DNA from: Mucor racemosus | Taxonomy: Eukaryota > Mucoromycota > Mucoromycetes > Mucorales > Mucoraceae | Direction of reading: 5' to 3' | Assembly: GCA_027405735.1 (NCBI GenBank) | Contig: JAPEHQ010000004.1 | Location: 2,046,001-2,110,000, forward strand | DNA: 64,000 nt | Part shown: piece by piece, positions 10,251 through 21,325 of the stretch | Layout of the letters: each line of letters starts with the position of its first letter | Numbering within the stretch: the stretch's first letter is position 1 | The notes under the pieces: generated by a model | Seen by the model: the letters and a program-made list of their open reading frames with translations, nothing else | Told to the model about the DNA's origin: nothing | Databases searched by the model: none | Made by a program: the position numbers and the translations under genes

Positions 10251-12219
10251 AAGTACAGAGAGTGAGATCTAAAAGAAAAAGCAAAAACGCGTAGCAACGT
10301 TGCTTTAAATACAATGAAAATTTTTTTCCGTGGCATTGGATAAATTACCAACGTCATATTTGATTAATTTACAGCCATTATGATTATTATCATATACTGC
10401 CAAGATGGTATCGAATAAAAAATTAGAGCATATAGTATTTCTAAATTCATATAAAATCTGATAATAATGCAGAAATCAAAAGTTGTTCAATCAATTTTAT
10501 TCACAGTAGTTGATAGCTTAAAGTCACCAATTGATAAATTTGTCGACATTGTGTCTAAGAAAACTTTCAGCGTTATAGATACAACAGACTTTTTTTCTAG
10601 CAAATTATAGTTTTTATGTACAATCTTATAGTATCTTGAATATTTATAGATATATATTTCAATGCCAAGTAACTTATACAGTACGACAAATAAGTAAGTT
10701 CTACACTTTAAACAAAAGCCTATAATAATAATCCCACATCTACTGTAGTTGTTGTCTATAAATCCGCAAATATACATTGCACATTGATAACATTCAAAAT
10801 CATTATATATATATATGACTTTTTATATGGCAAGTTAATTAAACGCATAATGAAATAAGTTTTTTCAAACAATGCTTGATTTTGATATTTGAAAGTATTG
10901 CAATTTTTCATATAGTGTAGCTTTGGATAGCACTTAAATGATTGACATTCAGCCATTTTCACTATTCAAACAGTTGCTCTGCTGTGTAAAAGTCAAATAA
11001 GGTACATTTAAAGCACGTAAAATATAATGCAAACTGCTCTAAATGCCATCATTCTTATTGACCAAAGAAAAATCTTATTGAAAGAGTAAAAACAGATGTC
11101 TAATGTCAAAAGCAAAACAATTCCAGATGTCATGGAGTCTCGATTTCGATTTCAAAATATTGTAATTCTTTCAACGTAAGATCCTCATTTTTCTTCCGTT
11201 TCTTCTTAATGCATTCCATCATGACAGCCTATCCCATGTTTGAAGTTTGTTTTTCTTTGGAATTAACACCTTCTTCTTCCTCTGTTTGCTCTGTTCTTAA
11301 GCTCGAATTCTCTAATACATCGAACGACGTTCTTCCTCGTAAAGCGTTGTTGTTCAGCTGCATTACATCTTGTATATTCTGTTAATGCATTGGATTTTGA
11401 TTTGTGTCGCTCATAAGTTATGTCCACAATGCACGGCTTAGCAAGATATGAAGGGAAAAAAAGGGAAAAATATAATTCTTTTTTTATATTATATTTATGC
11501 AAATAAAGAGTAATTCAGAGATTATTTACAGCATTGGAGACCAAAGCAGAGGCAACTGAGATTGATTGGGGAACAACAAATAATTGAGTTTGCGTATTAA
11601 ATTTTTAGGTAGGTAATTGAATGTACGTTTCATCTATTATCAATGCAGGTTTTGAACTATTTTTTCTGATAAAATCAACAGTAAATTTGAAGTGTATTTT
11701 CAGCAGATTTTGAACCATTGAGCCTATTTCTACGTAAGACTTTAGAAAACTAACTTTCTTCGAGTGATGACCGGTAACGTAAATCTAAAGAGCAAGAATT
11801 TATTTGCAACTGTTGTGGATTGAGTTTTTGTGGAGAAAAAAACTTCGTCAATTTTTTGGAAATTGGAGATCAATCTGGAGGGGTCTCCATAAAAATCTTT
11901 ATTTATGAAGTCGATAATTTGCATGAATCCAATTTTCTCAAACGAAAATCAATATTGTTCGAGATGAAATGCATGAAGAACACTTTAGTAAACCCTGTAA
12001 GATGAACATACATTTCGGATGCTTTTTTGCAATATTTTTCATCATTCAAACGGTGATACAACATAAAATTACAGCTTGCTTTATTTCGTGTTACTCTCTG
12101 GTTGACGAGCCATTAATTTCTTACTACTTTAGTGCTTTGAATAATAATAATTTGGGAATAATCTACGCTCAAATAAAGTCAAAATGAATCTGGTATATAT
12201 TGTTTTTTGCAGGTATATT
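10251..12219. other. Gene-free stretch with a decayed coding-like scrap
   Basis: At about 11140-11400 (minus) there is a charged, coding-looking frame rich in EEEE and KKKRKK. It runs through one stop and has no recognisable start, splice partner or homologue. The rest shows nothing I can name. Confidence 0.35.
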
Positions 12220-13475
12220 CTCGAGTAAAATTTGAATTTTCAAAAAATTGAGCTTTCATAGTTTTCAATCTTCAAAATCAGGGCATGCCCTCTTTTCTAT
12301 TACTAATCTCATACTAACCGTTTTTTAGGAAATATCTTAGACAGTACTAAACAGATATAAATTGGCGTGTTATTCTACGTGTTCCAGAATTCATTTTATA
12401 TCTCATGAAAGACTCAAAAACGCGTAAAACTTACTGTTTTTTCCTTGAAAAGTGGGTCTCATTTTTCATCTCTGCTCTACTTTTTTTCCCATTAAATAAC
12501 GCAAGAAAAAAATTATATACCAATGTACCTGAAATGTTTAATTTTAATCCAAAAATAAGTATCCGGAAATATCCTATTTTTTGCAGTTGGTATTAATTTT
12601 TTGGTGCTAATGTTTCAGATTTATACACGTATTTCACTACTTCAAATTAAAACTTTGAGCCTTCATATCTCTAGAAAAAATTAAGCTATACTAACACTTT
12701 CTAATATTAAAACTTACTTGTTTTAAAGTGCTCTATAATATATGTTAATATAAAAAAATTCTGAGCATTTTATTTTTTTTTCGTTTTTTTTGGTATTTCT
12801 ATAGTAGATTTCAAAATATTTATTAGATTGAGCAGTAGTTTTTTTTTTACTCATATCATTAAGCTTGTTGAGGTCTCTCGAATCCAATTTAGACTTTTTC
12901 AAAATATTGATTTTTCGTGGAGATATCCGCAAAAATATGTACAAAAAGATACCTTCATTTCTAACCTCCATTTTTCCCTTATATACCCTTATCCCAAATT
13001 CTGAATCTGAAAAAAAATTGCACAAAAATCTCGTTTTCTCTACAGAAAATGCAGCTAGAAGATTCCGTAATAGCTCGATCGATAGATAATTATTTTGCGC
13101 ATCATCGCAATTATTTATATTTTAAATAGTCTTATAAAAAGTGATGTGCATCTTTAAAAAACCTCCAAAATTATAATCACATTTTCCGCACAATTTAATG
13201 TAAAATGTTTTTCTGTTTTTTATTTGGATAGATGCAAAATTCCAAACTGTACAAAAATTACTTAATATGCTAAGTCGGCTTATTTGGCAATTCATGAGCC
13301 ATTAAACGATTTTGTTTTTTGAGTCATTTTCCGTCCATTTTTTCAAATCGATTTTGGAATCCCGTTAGTATTGGATTAAGCTGTGATATGAACCACTATT
13401 TTGATTATCTCAACGAAAAATCAATATTCTTCGCTGAAACAAAAAATGTAAAATAGCTGGAGTTGGATCTATCTT
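12220..13475 (+). repeat. Dispersed repeat B, copy 1
   Basis: About 1.25 kb, similar along its length to 39930-41165 (same strand) and 36170-37440 (inverted), and in part to 32105-32490 (inverted). Landmarks are TTTGCAGTTGGTATTAATTTTT near 12583, ACTTACTTGTTTT near 12713 and GATTATCTCAACGAAAAATCAATA near 13405 (each shortened here). Frames differ between copies and no protein domain is seen, so it looks non-coding and non-autonomous. Ends and target duplications are not obvious. Confidence 0.7.
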
Positions 13476-13740
13476 CTGAATACAAAAAATTAATACCTCA
13501 ATTTAGGTGCTTAATTTTTTATAATCAATCTTAGATCAATCTTAGATCAATCTTGGTCAGTCTTGCTCAATATTTGGCCAGTGCACTTATATTCTGGTAC
13601 TAATATTTCTATTTTTCGAAGGATAATATCAATGGCCTATAGAGTAAAGAGTAAATGGATATCTTCTTTGCATATTTTACGTAATTTGACTCCATATTGG
13701 ATGAAAACATTTGAAACTCATTTGAAAAACCATCTGAAAT

Positions 13741-14055
13741 CTACTTTTTACAACTGCAAAAAACCGATAACAAAACCCACTTCGACGAATTTTGACCATA
13801 ATAACTTCCAACTTTACATGAAAGTAGATACGCATAGTTGACACGCTGAACAATAGAATAACCATAATCAAAGGCAAGGCAATCATAAAGATCTAAAAGA
13901 ACCTCCAATACATCGTAAACCATGGTACCAGTAGTAGGCAGGACTTTTTGGACAGCTTCAGTTGTAGATGAAGCAACAGCAGTATAGACTTGATTGACAA
14001 CAGTGCCAATAAAGGAAATGAATTTGTTTTTAAATGAAGTATTGTAAAAAGTGTT
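13741..14055 (-). pseudogene. Coding-like fragment, unknown product
   Basis: One minus-strand frame stays open for about 90 codons from roughly 14030 down to 13741. It has a protein-like composition, with hydrophobic and Ser/Thr-rich stretches (VVNQVYTAVASSTTEAVQKV, then MVYDVLEVLLDLYDCLAF). I see no start codon in a good context, no clear splice sites, and drift into low-complexity residues at the 3' end. It may be an orphaned exon of a host gene. I do not recognise the family. Confidence 0.35.
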
Positions 14056-14464
14056 TTAAATATTTGAAAAGAAATATGTACATAAGAGAAAATAATGAAG
14101 GATATTACAGACAAAAATTGTATGCTTCTATACCGTTTTGATTTCCCTTTTTATTTTACTGATACATTGTATGTCTGTAAAGGGTTATGTCCTATAACTT
14201 TTATGTATTCCTGGCTCTATCAGATAGATCAGATGTCAGTAAACATTGCTAGTATAATATCGAAGCAACCTTATGCATAAGGGAAAATAGATCTTTCAAA
14301 TTCAGTGATCATATAATATGAATAATTTGTTTTATTGTATATATGTGTGTTAATACTTTGAGTAGGTTTTTGTGGTAATTCAAAATATCAAAAGTGATAA
14401 TGAAATGCGATTTGTTGGTATTACTGTAAATATATTTTTGCATGTGTTTTACAAAGTAAATATA

Positions 14465-14683
14465 TCACAGCTTTTTAGGTTTCGTCTTTTGTCTGCTGTC
14501 GCTTTTTAAGTTTTGGTATCTCTGTTCAAACAATATCCTCCTAAAAAGAGGTAAATTTCCCCATCGACGTAATTTTTTTATACGCTTTTCATGTGATCTA
14601 GAGAGGCACGCTCTCTGGTGATTCTCACATATATTGCTATTAGGTATAATGGCACCACAATTTATACAACGTCGAAGTCGCAT
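14465..14683 (-). CDS. Possible small Cys-rich ORF, unknown
   Basis: A 72-codon frame whose N-terminus holds CINCG followed by CENHQRAC (residues about 8-27), a spacing that could bind one zinc ion. A basic tail follows. It has no neighbours to support it. It could be a small protein, a single exon or chance. I name no function. Confidence 0.25.
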   Translation of the reverse strand: MRLRRCINCGAIIPNSNICENHQRACLSRSHEKRIKKLRRWGNLPLFRRILFEQRYQNLKSDSRQKTKPKKL

Positions 14684-15957
14684 TAACGTGTGTTTATAAA
14701 GTTTTGAATTTATAATTTATAAGAAAAAAAAGAAAAAAAAAAAAGGAAACAGAAAGATAAATAATTCAGTTGTATTCATCAATGTAGCTAAGCTTTTCAA
14801 AAGATATATACAAAAACCGGCTTAAAACCTGTTTCAGTCAATTATATTGATCTTTTGTAGAGATATTGTATATTCTTTTCATTTTATAATATCAAATTAG
14901 GTAATCTCGGAAATATTTAGCTTTGATCAAACTTTTCTGCGTAAAAATAAAGAAATATGTAATAAATTCAATTTGAAAATGTATTGTTCCTGAATCCACA
15001 TCTGTAATGGTAGCTTTTTGTGGCAATAATTTTTCGTTTATCTCGTCATATAAATCAAGGGAACTCTAATAAGACTAAAGTGAAATTTAATTGAGAATAT
15101 CACTTTTAGATTTGTGCTACAAATATTGATAAAAATGTTGCCATGTGCCCACATGGTTGAAGGTGTATCACTCTAATCAGTTGACATTCATTTGACGACA
15201 AATTTTAATAAATTACCCGCGCAATCAGGAAAAAGAGGAGCATTATCGATATAGCTCATAACTAAAGTTAAAAATGTACATAACTTACCTAAATCCTATG
15301 ACTATTAGTATGCGTATGTGATATGTATAAATAAACATTCTCCCGCAGTGATGATGATGACATTATTGTAATTTTTTCCAGGTTATGCAAAGAGATTAAT
15401 TATTGAGGCAATAAAGCACAAAATAAAGTTTTTGCTTTTAGCTGTGACACGAGACATGAGTCGCTACTAACATAATAGAATGATTTATTTTATTTTAGGG
15501 GGGAATAATTTATATATTATTATATTAGTTTGGCTGGAAATCAACCAGAAAAATCCCTTGTTTTACTTGGAAAAAAGAGACAATTACGACAATATACAGC
15601 AACATCTGAATAAATAGACAAGCAATGCATATTTTATATATATATATAGATGGATCCACAAGTGCTTACATAATTTATTTGCATAAAATATTGAGTGGTT
15701 ACATCTTTGATTGGAAAAAAGTGGGGAGGTCAAAATCAAAAGTTATGTTCACTCAATTATCCTTAATATCAGGGAGTTTGCTCTGGTATCTTGAGGTAAT
15801 TTGGCCTGTGGGCATAAACCACTCAACTGCATGTTATCTTGCCCAAATTTCTATAATGAATATCCCCTTTAAAACTACAATATTTTATTTTATTTTATCA
15901 TTTTTTCTTTACCTTTTTTGTATTTCTAAAAAAAATTAAAAAAATAAAAATAAAAAA
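14684..15957. other. Intergenic stretch upstream of the 233-aa gene
   Basis: AT-rich, with a (TA)n run near 15633-15646. The frame at 15625-15939 has low-complexity, hydrophobic composition and is not supported as a gene. The last few hundred bases presumably hold the promoter of the gene that begins at 15958; no specific motif is called. Confidence 0.4.
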
Positions 15958-16659
15958 ATGATGCATTCAACATCAACATCTAGCTTACATTATTTCGATT
16001 CAATTAAATGGAAGAAAAGACTACATAAAATATCACATAAACTACATCGTTCACATAACAATAACCATTGGAATGTAAAATCATCTCAATCAGCCACCGT
16101 TTTAGCAGCAGCAACTGAAAAATATGCTAGAACTGAATCAACTAAAATTGCAATTCATTCTGAAGATTTAACTGCAAGCCAATTTGCTAATTTGACAGGC
16201 ATAAAGACCAAGCGCAATAGTTCACATTCCATTTACTCGAGGGAATATATTGACTCTGACTCTGAAGACGATTCAGAAGATGAATATTATTCTACTACAA
16301 CTACATCTACAAACTATAATACTACATCAATGCGAATTTGGGATTCTCATTTTTGGCAAGATGGTAGAAAAAGTTTACCAACAATTACAACTACACCACT
16401 TACAAAATCAGCTTCACTAAATCAAGTTTCTACTGCTGCTACTACTACTACTACTGCTGCTGCTATTACTCCAATCACTAACAACTTGACATCTCAACCA
16501 CTCGTAAGAAATCGATCAGAACCTGCAAAAAGCAGTTGTGTTCAAAAAGGTCGATTTAAAATTGTTTGGGGCCAAGATGACAATACTGAAATCAAACCAA
16601 TTCAATGTGTGGAATGGAAGAGAAAAAGAGCGAGCAGTAATCCTATACAACAACAATGA
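15958..16659 (+). CDS. Hypothetical 233-aa Ser/Thr-rich protein
   Basis: An intronless 233-residue frame with two Met codons at the start. The N-terminus is basic and His/Lys-rich (KWKKRLHKISHKLHRS, about residues 17-32). An acidic SDSEDDSEDEYY patch lies around residues 99-110, and a Thr/Ala-rich low-complexity stretch near 157-172. Towards the C-terminus sits KGRFKIVWG (about 197-205), a short ordered-looking block that may be a binding motif. It has no signal peptide or membrane segment and looks largely disordered. It converges with MPP10, whose stop is about 410 bp away. Function unknown. Confidence 0.72.
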   Translation: MMHSTSTSSLHYFDSIKWKKRLHKISHKLHRSHNNNHWNVKSSQSATVLAAATEKYARTESTKIAIHSEDLTASQFANLTGIKTKRNSSHSIYSREYIDSDSEDDSEDEYYSTTTTSTNYNTTSMRIWDSHFWQDGRKSLPTITTTPLTKSASLNQVSTAATTTTTAAAITPITNNLTSQPLVRNRSEPAKSSCVQKGRFKIVWGQDDNTEIKPIQCVEWKRKRASSNPIQQQ

Positions 16660-17066
16660 AAAAAAATCAGCAGTTAAACGTACAATTATCATCATTCATT
16701 CAACTTATATATTTATATTATACCCCATTACATCGTTTTGACCACAATTGCTCTTTATATGATATGATATGATTTTTATACTATGTTTCCTTTTTATGTA
16801 AATATTCTTTATATGATTTTATATATACAATTTATACACATTTTCTCCCTTTTTATGCTAATAATATACAGCCTTGGATCTTTTTCAATACATCTCTATT
16901 TTTTCACTCTCATTTTCCCTATATTAATTTATTGGTGTATGTATAATATACACAAAACAACAGTGATTTTAACAATAAAAAAATGATTTTTAATATATAT
17001 ATATACTATGAAAAAAAAAAGGAATATCTAAAAAACTTGAGAGAAATATACAGAAAAATAACTCAA
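16660..17066. other. Convergent intergenic spacer
   Basis: AT-rich 3' flank shared by two converging genes. AATAAA-type signals (for example near 16973) fit poly(A) sites. The short frame here is not a gene. Confidence 0.5.
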
Positions 17067-19073
17067 TTAAAACAGTGAAGCAGAAGTAACTTGCTTTGTT
17101 GTAGTCTTCTTTTGACCATCTTTGCCAATAACTGTAACATTCTTTTGTCCCAATAATTCCTTGACAGCCTTGGTCTTTGCTTGTCTTTGACCCATTTGAG
17201 GATTGTACTTTTGCATAATCTTTTGTTCTCTTTCCTTCATATCGCGCTCCTTTCTCTTCAATTTCTTCTTTTGAGCTCTCAAACGTTTACGTTCATCTTG
17301 ATCCATTTCAGCTGCAACCTTGACATCGCCACGTTTCTTATCATAAACTTCTTCAGGTGCTAATAATGTAGCATCAGATACATTAACAGGTGTAACTTCC
17401 TCCATGCTGATAGCTGCAGAATTACTGACAATAGTCATCTCAGGCTTAGCTGCCTTTGGTGTATAATGGAAGTTGGAAAGTGCATCTAATTTGTGACACA
17501 AAGTTTTAAATAAATCACTGATTTCGTCGTGTTCTTTCTCTAATGCCTCATCACGAGCATCCTTCTTTTCTTCTCCTGCTTGTTTACGAACGAAATCATC
17601 TTCATACATATCAGCCAATGATTGTTTAGCTTTTTCATCACTAATTTCAACTCGTTTTGAAGGAATAAATGGTCGTAATGTAGGATCGACTTTACGTTCA
17701 ACATCATCAAACATATTGTCTAAAATACGCTTCTTGATTAAATCTTCTAATGTGTTGGTTGATTCTTGTGTGATTACAGGAACAGGTTTATTGGCATGTT
17801 CAAATTCAAGATCTTCTTCTAATAAACTGTTGACAGGTCTTGCTTTAGCTGTTGCCTCACCACGCAAAGTCCAATGTTTATCTTGAACATTTTCATCTTC
17901 AAACTCTTCAATTTGTGCTTGGAGTCTGGCTTGTTGTTTTTGGAAAGCTGATTGTTCTTGTCCTTCACCTTCTTCTGCATCAGAATCATCAAGACCAAAG
18001 AGATCACGAACAGGTCCATCATTTTGCTCCTCCTCCTCTTCCTCTTCCTCCTCCTCTTCTTCTTCTTCTGAATCAACTAATTCCTCTTCATATTCAATCT
18101 TTTTCTTGGGTGTATATGGCTTCTTGGCATTCATCTTTGGCTTTTCACCGAAAAAGTCATCATATAACATTTCTAATGAACAAGTTAGATCAAATCTACA
18201 TGTGCATGCTTACAAATATTTACCTGTTGCAGCTTCAGTATCATCTTCTTCGTCTTCATCAGAATCTTCTTGTTCATCCAAATCTTTATCAAAATCAAAT
18301 TCATCATCTTGATCTTCACGATCAGACATCATATCTAATTCTTCTTGTTTGTCTGTCCATTTATTGAAATCATTTAAATTAAAGAATTCATCATCTACTT
18401 CTGATGTCTTCTTAGAGCTACCATGGAAAAAATCAGTAAATAATATTATACATAATCCACAGAATATAAATTACCTCTTCTCTGCTTCTACAACCTCAGG
18501 ATCAATTACTTCTTCTTCTTCTTCTTCGTCGTCTTCTTCTTGTTGACTCTCCTCCATGTCTTCATCACCTTGTTCTTGATCTTGATCTGACTCTACATCT
18601 TGATCCATAAAGTCTAAACCATGATTTTCTTCCTCCTCTTCATCTTCCTCGGCATTTTCTTCTTCTTGATCTAAATCCATAGATTGACCTGACAAACTTT
18701 CCTCATCGTCATCTGTAAATGATTGCTTTTGTGCGGAAGGCTTTTTTGTGAATTGTTTGAGGGCTGTCTTTGCGTAATCCAAGAAAGGTTCATTTTGAGA
18801 AGCAATTTCTTCCCAAATTTGATCGTTATCGAAACCTTCTGTTAATAATTCTGTAAAGGGGGAAAATTGAACTTGCTCTACTTTTTTAACTGATAAAAAT
18901 GATAATGTAAGTAAAGAAAATTACAAATGTGGTTACTATGGTAACTTACCATCATCGTAAAAATGCTTAGCTACTTGCAAAGCATTGTCAACAATTTTTT
19001 GATTTGAACCAAAGAAAACTTGTGGTTTATCAACCACGTTGGATATAAATTGATCAATTGTATTCTTTGGCAT
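17067..19073 (-). CDS. MPP10: U3 snoRNP protein MPP10
   Basis: Exons on the minus strand: 19073-18950, 18889-18475, 18417-18224 and 18172-17067 (612 aa; introns of 60, 57 and 51 nt with GT-AG ends). MPP10 is a core subunit of the U3 small nucleolar RNP / SSU processome in the nucleolus, needed for 18S pre-rRNA cleavage. The family signature is visible: an N-terminal folded segment, long Glu/Asp-rich tracts in the middle exons, and a conserved C-terminal half with LLEEDLEFEHA, LEDLIKKRI, FDDVERK and a basic KKKLKRKERDMKEREQKI helix. Length fits fungal homologues. The start at 19073 gives a conserved-looking opening, and no upstream frame joins it. Confidence 0.93.
18932..18945. promoter_or_regulatory. 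RFX X-box-like palindrome in MPP10 intron 1
   Basis: GTTACTATGGTAAC is an imperfect palindrome of the X-box type bound by RFX/Crt1 transcription factors (two 6-bp half sites separated by 2 bp). It begins five bases inside intron 1, overlapping the splice donor region. A near-identical site occurs at 43916-43929. It may be chance. Confidence 0.3.
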
Positions 19074-20472
19074 TGGGTTGAAGGTTATTGTAATGCTTAT
19101 ACAATGTTTCCGTTTGATGGCAAGAGGAAAAAATATTCAAAACAGAAAAAAATTCGCTTTGGGACACTGATTTGTTGAGTCACGGAAAGTGTAGCATGCT
19201 TATTTGGCTATCAAATGTTCAAAGCAAGTTTGAAAGATGCCTTATCTAAATTTGTGCTGAGAACTGCTCATAAAAGCTTAAACGCTGCATTAAATACACA
19301 ATCAAAAGCACTTTTTTCGCATCGATACACGGCTAAACTACTAAAGCTATGTTTAACACAAAGTATTGTAACTGTGAAAGCCTTTCACCAAGTTTAAGGA
19401 CTATCGGAGAAACTGGCTGGAGCCTAAAATTTCAAATTTGATACCTTTTGAAAAATATGGTAATCAAACCTTTTTAAATAATAATATCTGTTTAAAAAAA
19501 ATAAAGAGTAAACCGAAAACGCTATAAAAACCTCTAGATATAATATTTTTGATTTAAAAGTAGCCAGCAACAACTGAAAAATTCCCAAAGGTGTAATATG
19601 AGTTCAAAAAGATTATGTTAGTATTGACGAACCGCCAAAATGCTATTGCAAAAATATTAAAAAACGTCTCTAGTCAACGACTTTTTGAACATTAAAAAAA
19701 TTAACAGCATAGATTCGATAACGGAAAATGTATAAACAGTAAAAAAACGTAAAGAAAATGTATAAGGTAGCTGTTAGAAAACTCTTGAAAAGTTGGTCTT
19801 GCAGTCGCAGTCATTTGAGAATTCTTAACTCTACAAGTAATAAATCACTAAACTGCAAATGCTGTATCTTCAGAATTGATGTTATTCAATACTTTGGAAG
19901 CATATTCAGCTGTTCTATTCCAAAAACCGATTAAAGATTCATTATTTCTTACGAATTGTGCGAGTTGGATGCCCAAGTTGCACTAAAATGTGTTTAAATC
20001 GCTTCTTTAAAAACGCGTATATCTTTGGTTTTGAAGTTTTGTAGATGCTCGCAAGTATACCAAACGATTACCCTTGTTCCATAGATATATTCTGTAACGA
20101 TATCTCAACTTTTACAAATTTTTCATATTCCATGATTTTGGACGAGGTATTGTAAGGAAAAAACATCGATTTGGACAAACATCGATTTTTCTCCGCAAAA
20201 ATCGAACTTTTTACTATGATAAATATTAGTACCAAAAAAGCGCAAAAACTCAATCTTTCGTGCAAAACTTCGAAAAGCGCTATTTCATATTCAAGTTTTT
20301 GACTTTTTGCAGAAAAACCTGTTTTCTTATTTTTGATCGGAGAAGAAGATTTTGTGAGCAAAAGTTATCGGTTATTAGTACCATTCGATGAAGCTTCAAA
20401 AACACTATAAATTTCAATTAATTTTCTATATGTGTTGGCTTAATAGATTTTGGAGATATTGACAAAAATAAT
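19074..20472. other. Intergenic stretch upstream of MPP10
   Basis: No gene is supported. Short frames at 19215-19397 and 20068-20361 have no domain and poor composition. The first 100-200 bp presumably contain the MPP10 promoter. Confidence 0.45.
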
Positions 20473-20489
20473 TTAAAAACGTTAAATTG

Positions 20490-20910
20490 TTTTTTTTTTT
20501 TTTTTTTTTTTTAGGGTAGAACGTAGTGGATATACTTTATTTATTATTATTTAATGTGAAGACTTAATATACATGAAACTCCTACAATAACGTTTCATGT
20601 AGCACAACGTAAGCCATATGGGAAGAGGTTGAGAGGTCTCCACAAGTGGGCCTACTGTAAACAAGGTCGCTATAATGATTATACTATGAAAGATGGGAAA
20701 GAAATCGACTAATTAAAGTGCTGCACCAAGAGCCAAAACGGGCATGCGGAGAACGTCATACGAAAAAGTTGTGGGTTGGTGACATGACACTAAACAGGAA
20801 ATACAGTACTACATAATATTATCAAACAAACTTGCGTCCACCAGGATTCGAACTCGAGTCGTGCGCTTGGGAAGTACACTTCTTAACCATTCGGCCCAAC
20901 CACCAAGGGC
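20490..20910 (-). mobile_element. tRNA-derived SINE with 17-bp target duplication
   Basis: On the minus strand the 421-bp element starts at 20910 with a tRNA-like head: A-box-like GGGCCGAATGG, B-box AGTTCGAATCCTG, ending near GGACGC. A unique body follows and it ends in a run of about 22 A (the T-run 20490-20512 on plus). TTAAAAACGTTAAATTG is duplicated exactly at 20473-20489 and 20911-20927. Internal pol III promoter, A-tail and long duplication together define a SINE mobilised by a LINE reverse transcriptase. The perfect duplication implies a recent insertion. Confidence 0.92.
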
Positions 20911-20927
20911 TTAAAAACGTTAAATTG

Positions 20928-21325
20928 GAACATAACCTGGATGCTGGAAAACTAATGAATTCAGATCCCGATACCAATTTCGATGTCGATTCATAATGCG
21001 TTTGCTATTACAATATTTTGATAGACTTAAGGCAAGAAAAAAGTATGTATGAATTATTTACGTGTAACTAATCATCACTGTAATATTTTGACAATAATTA
21101 GAATTTTTGCGAGACTATGAGAGTTATTTAAAGTTTTGCAAATTTTAAATTACCTGAGGTCCATGCGTCTTTTTGTTGCAATGTAGCTATAATAATCGAA
21201 TAGAATCATTGACTTTTTTTTTTTTTTTATTATTATTGTATTGTACAATTTTGAAGATAATTTCTATAGATAATAAGTTAATAAAAAAAGGTATTTTACA
21301 AAGTAAGAAAAGAACAAAATATAGA
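20928..21325. other. Spacer downstream of PLD
   Basis: AT-rich 3' flank of the phospholipase D gene. No gene or repeat recognised. Confidence 0.45.

Noticed and set aside
11263..11502. 79-codon Arg/Lys-rich frame on minus
   Set aside because: An overlapping frame looks more protein-like but has a stop; neither has a domain or splice partners.
12723..13089. Open frames within repeat B, also at 36512-36773 and 40678-40872
   Set aside because: Positions correspond between copies but the frames are interrupted at different places and the translations are low-complexity.
17852..18367. 171-codon plus-strand frame antisense to MPP10
   Set aside because: A shadow of Glu-rich codons (CTTCTT on the other strand gives Leu and Pro runs).
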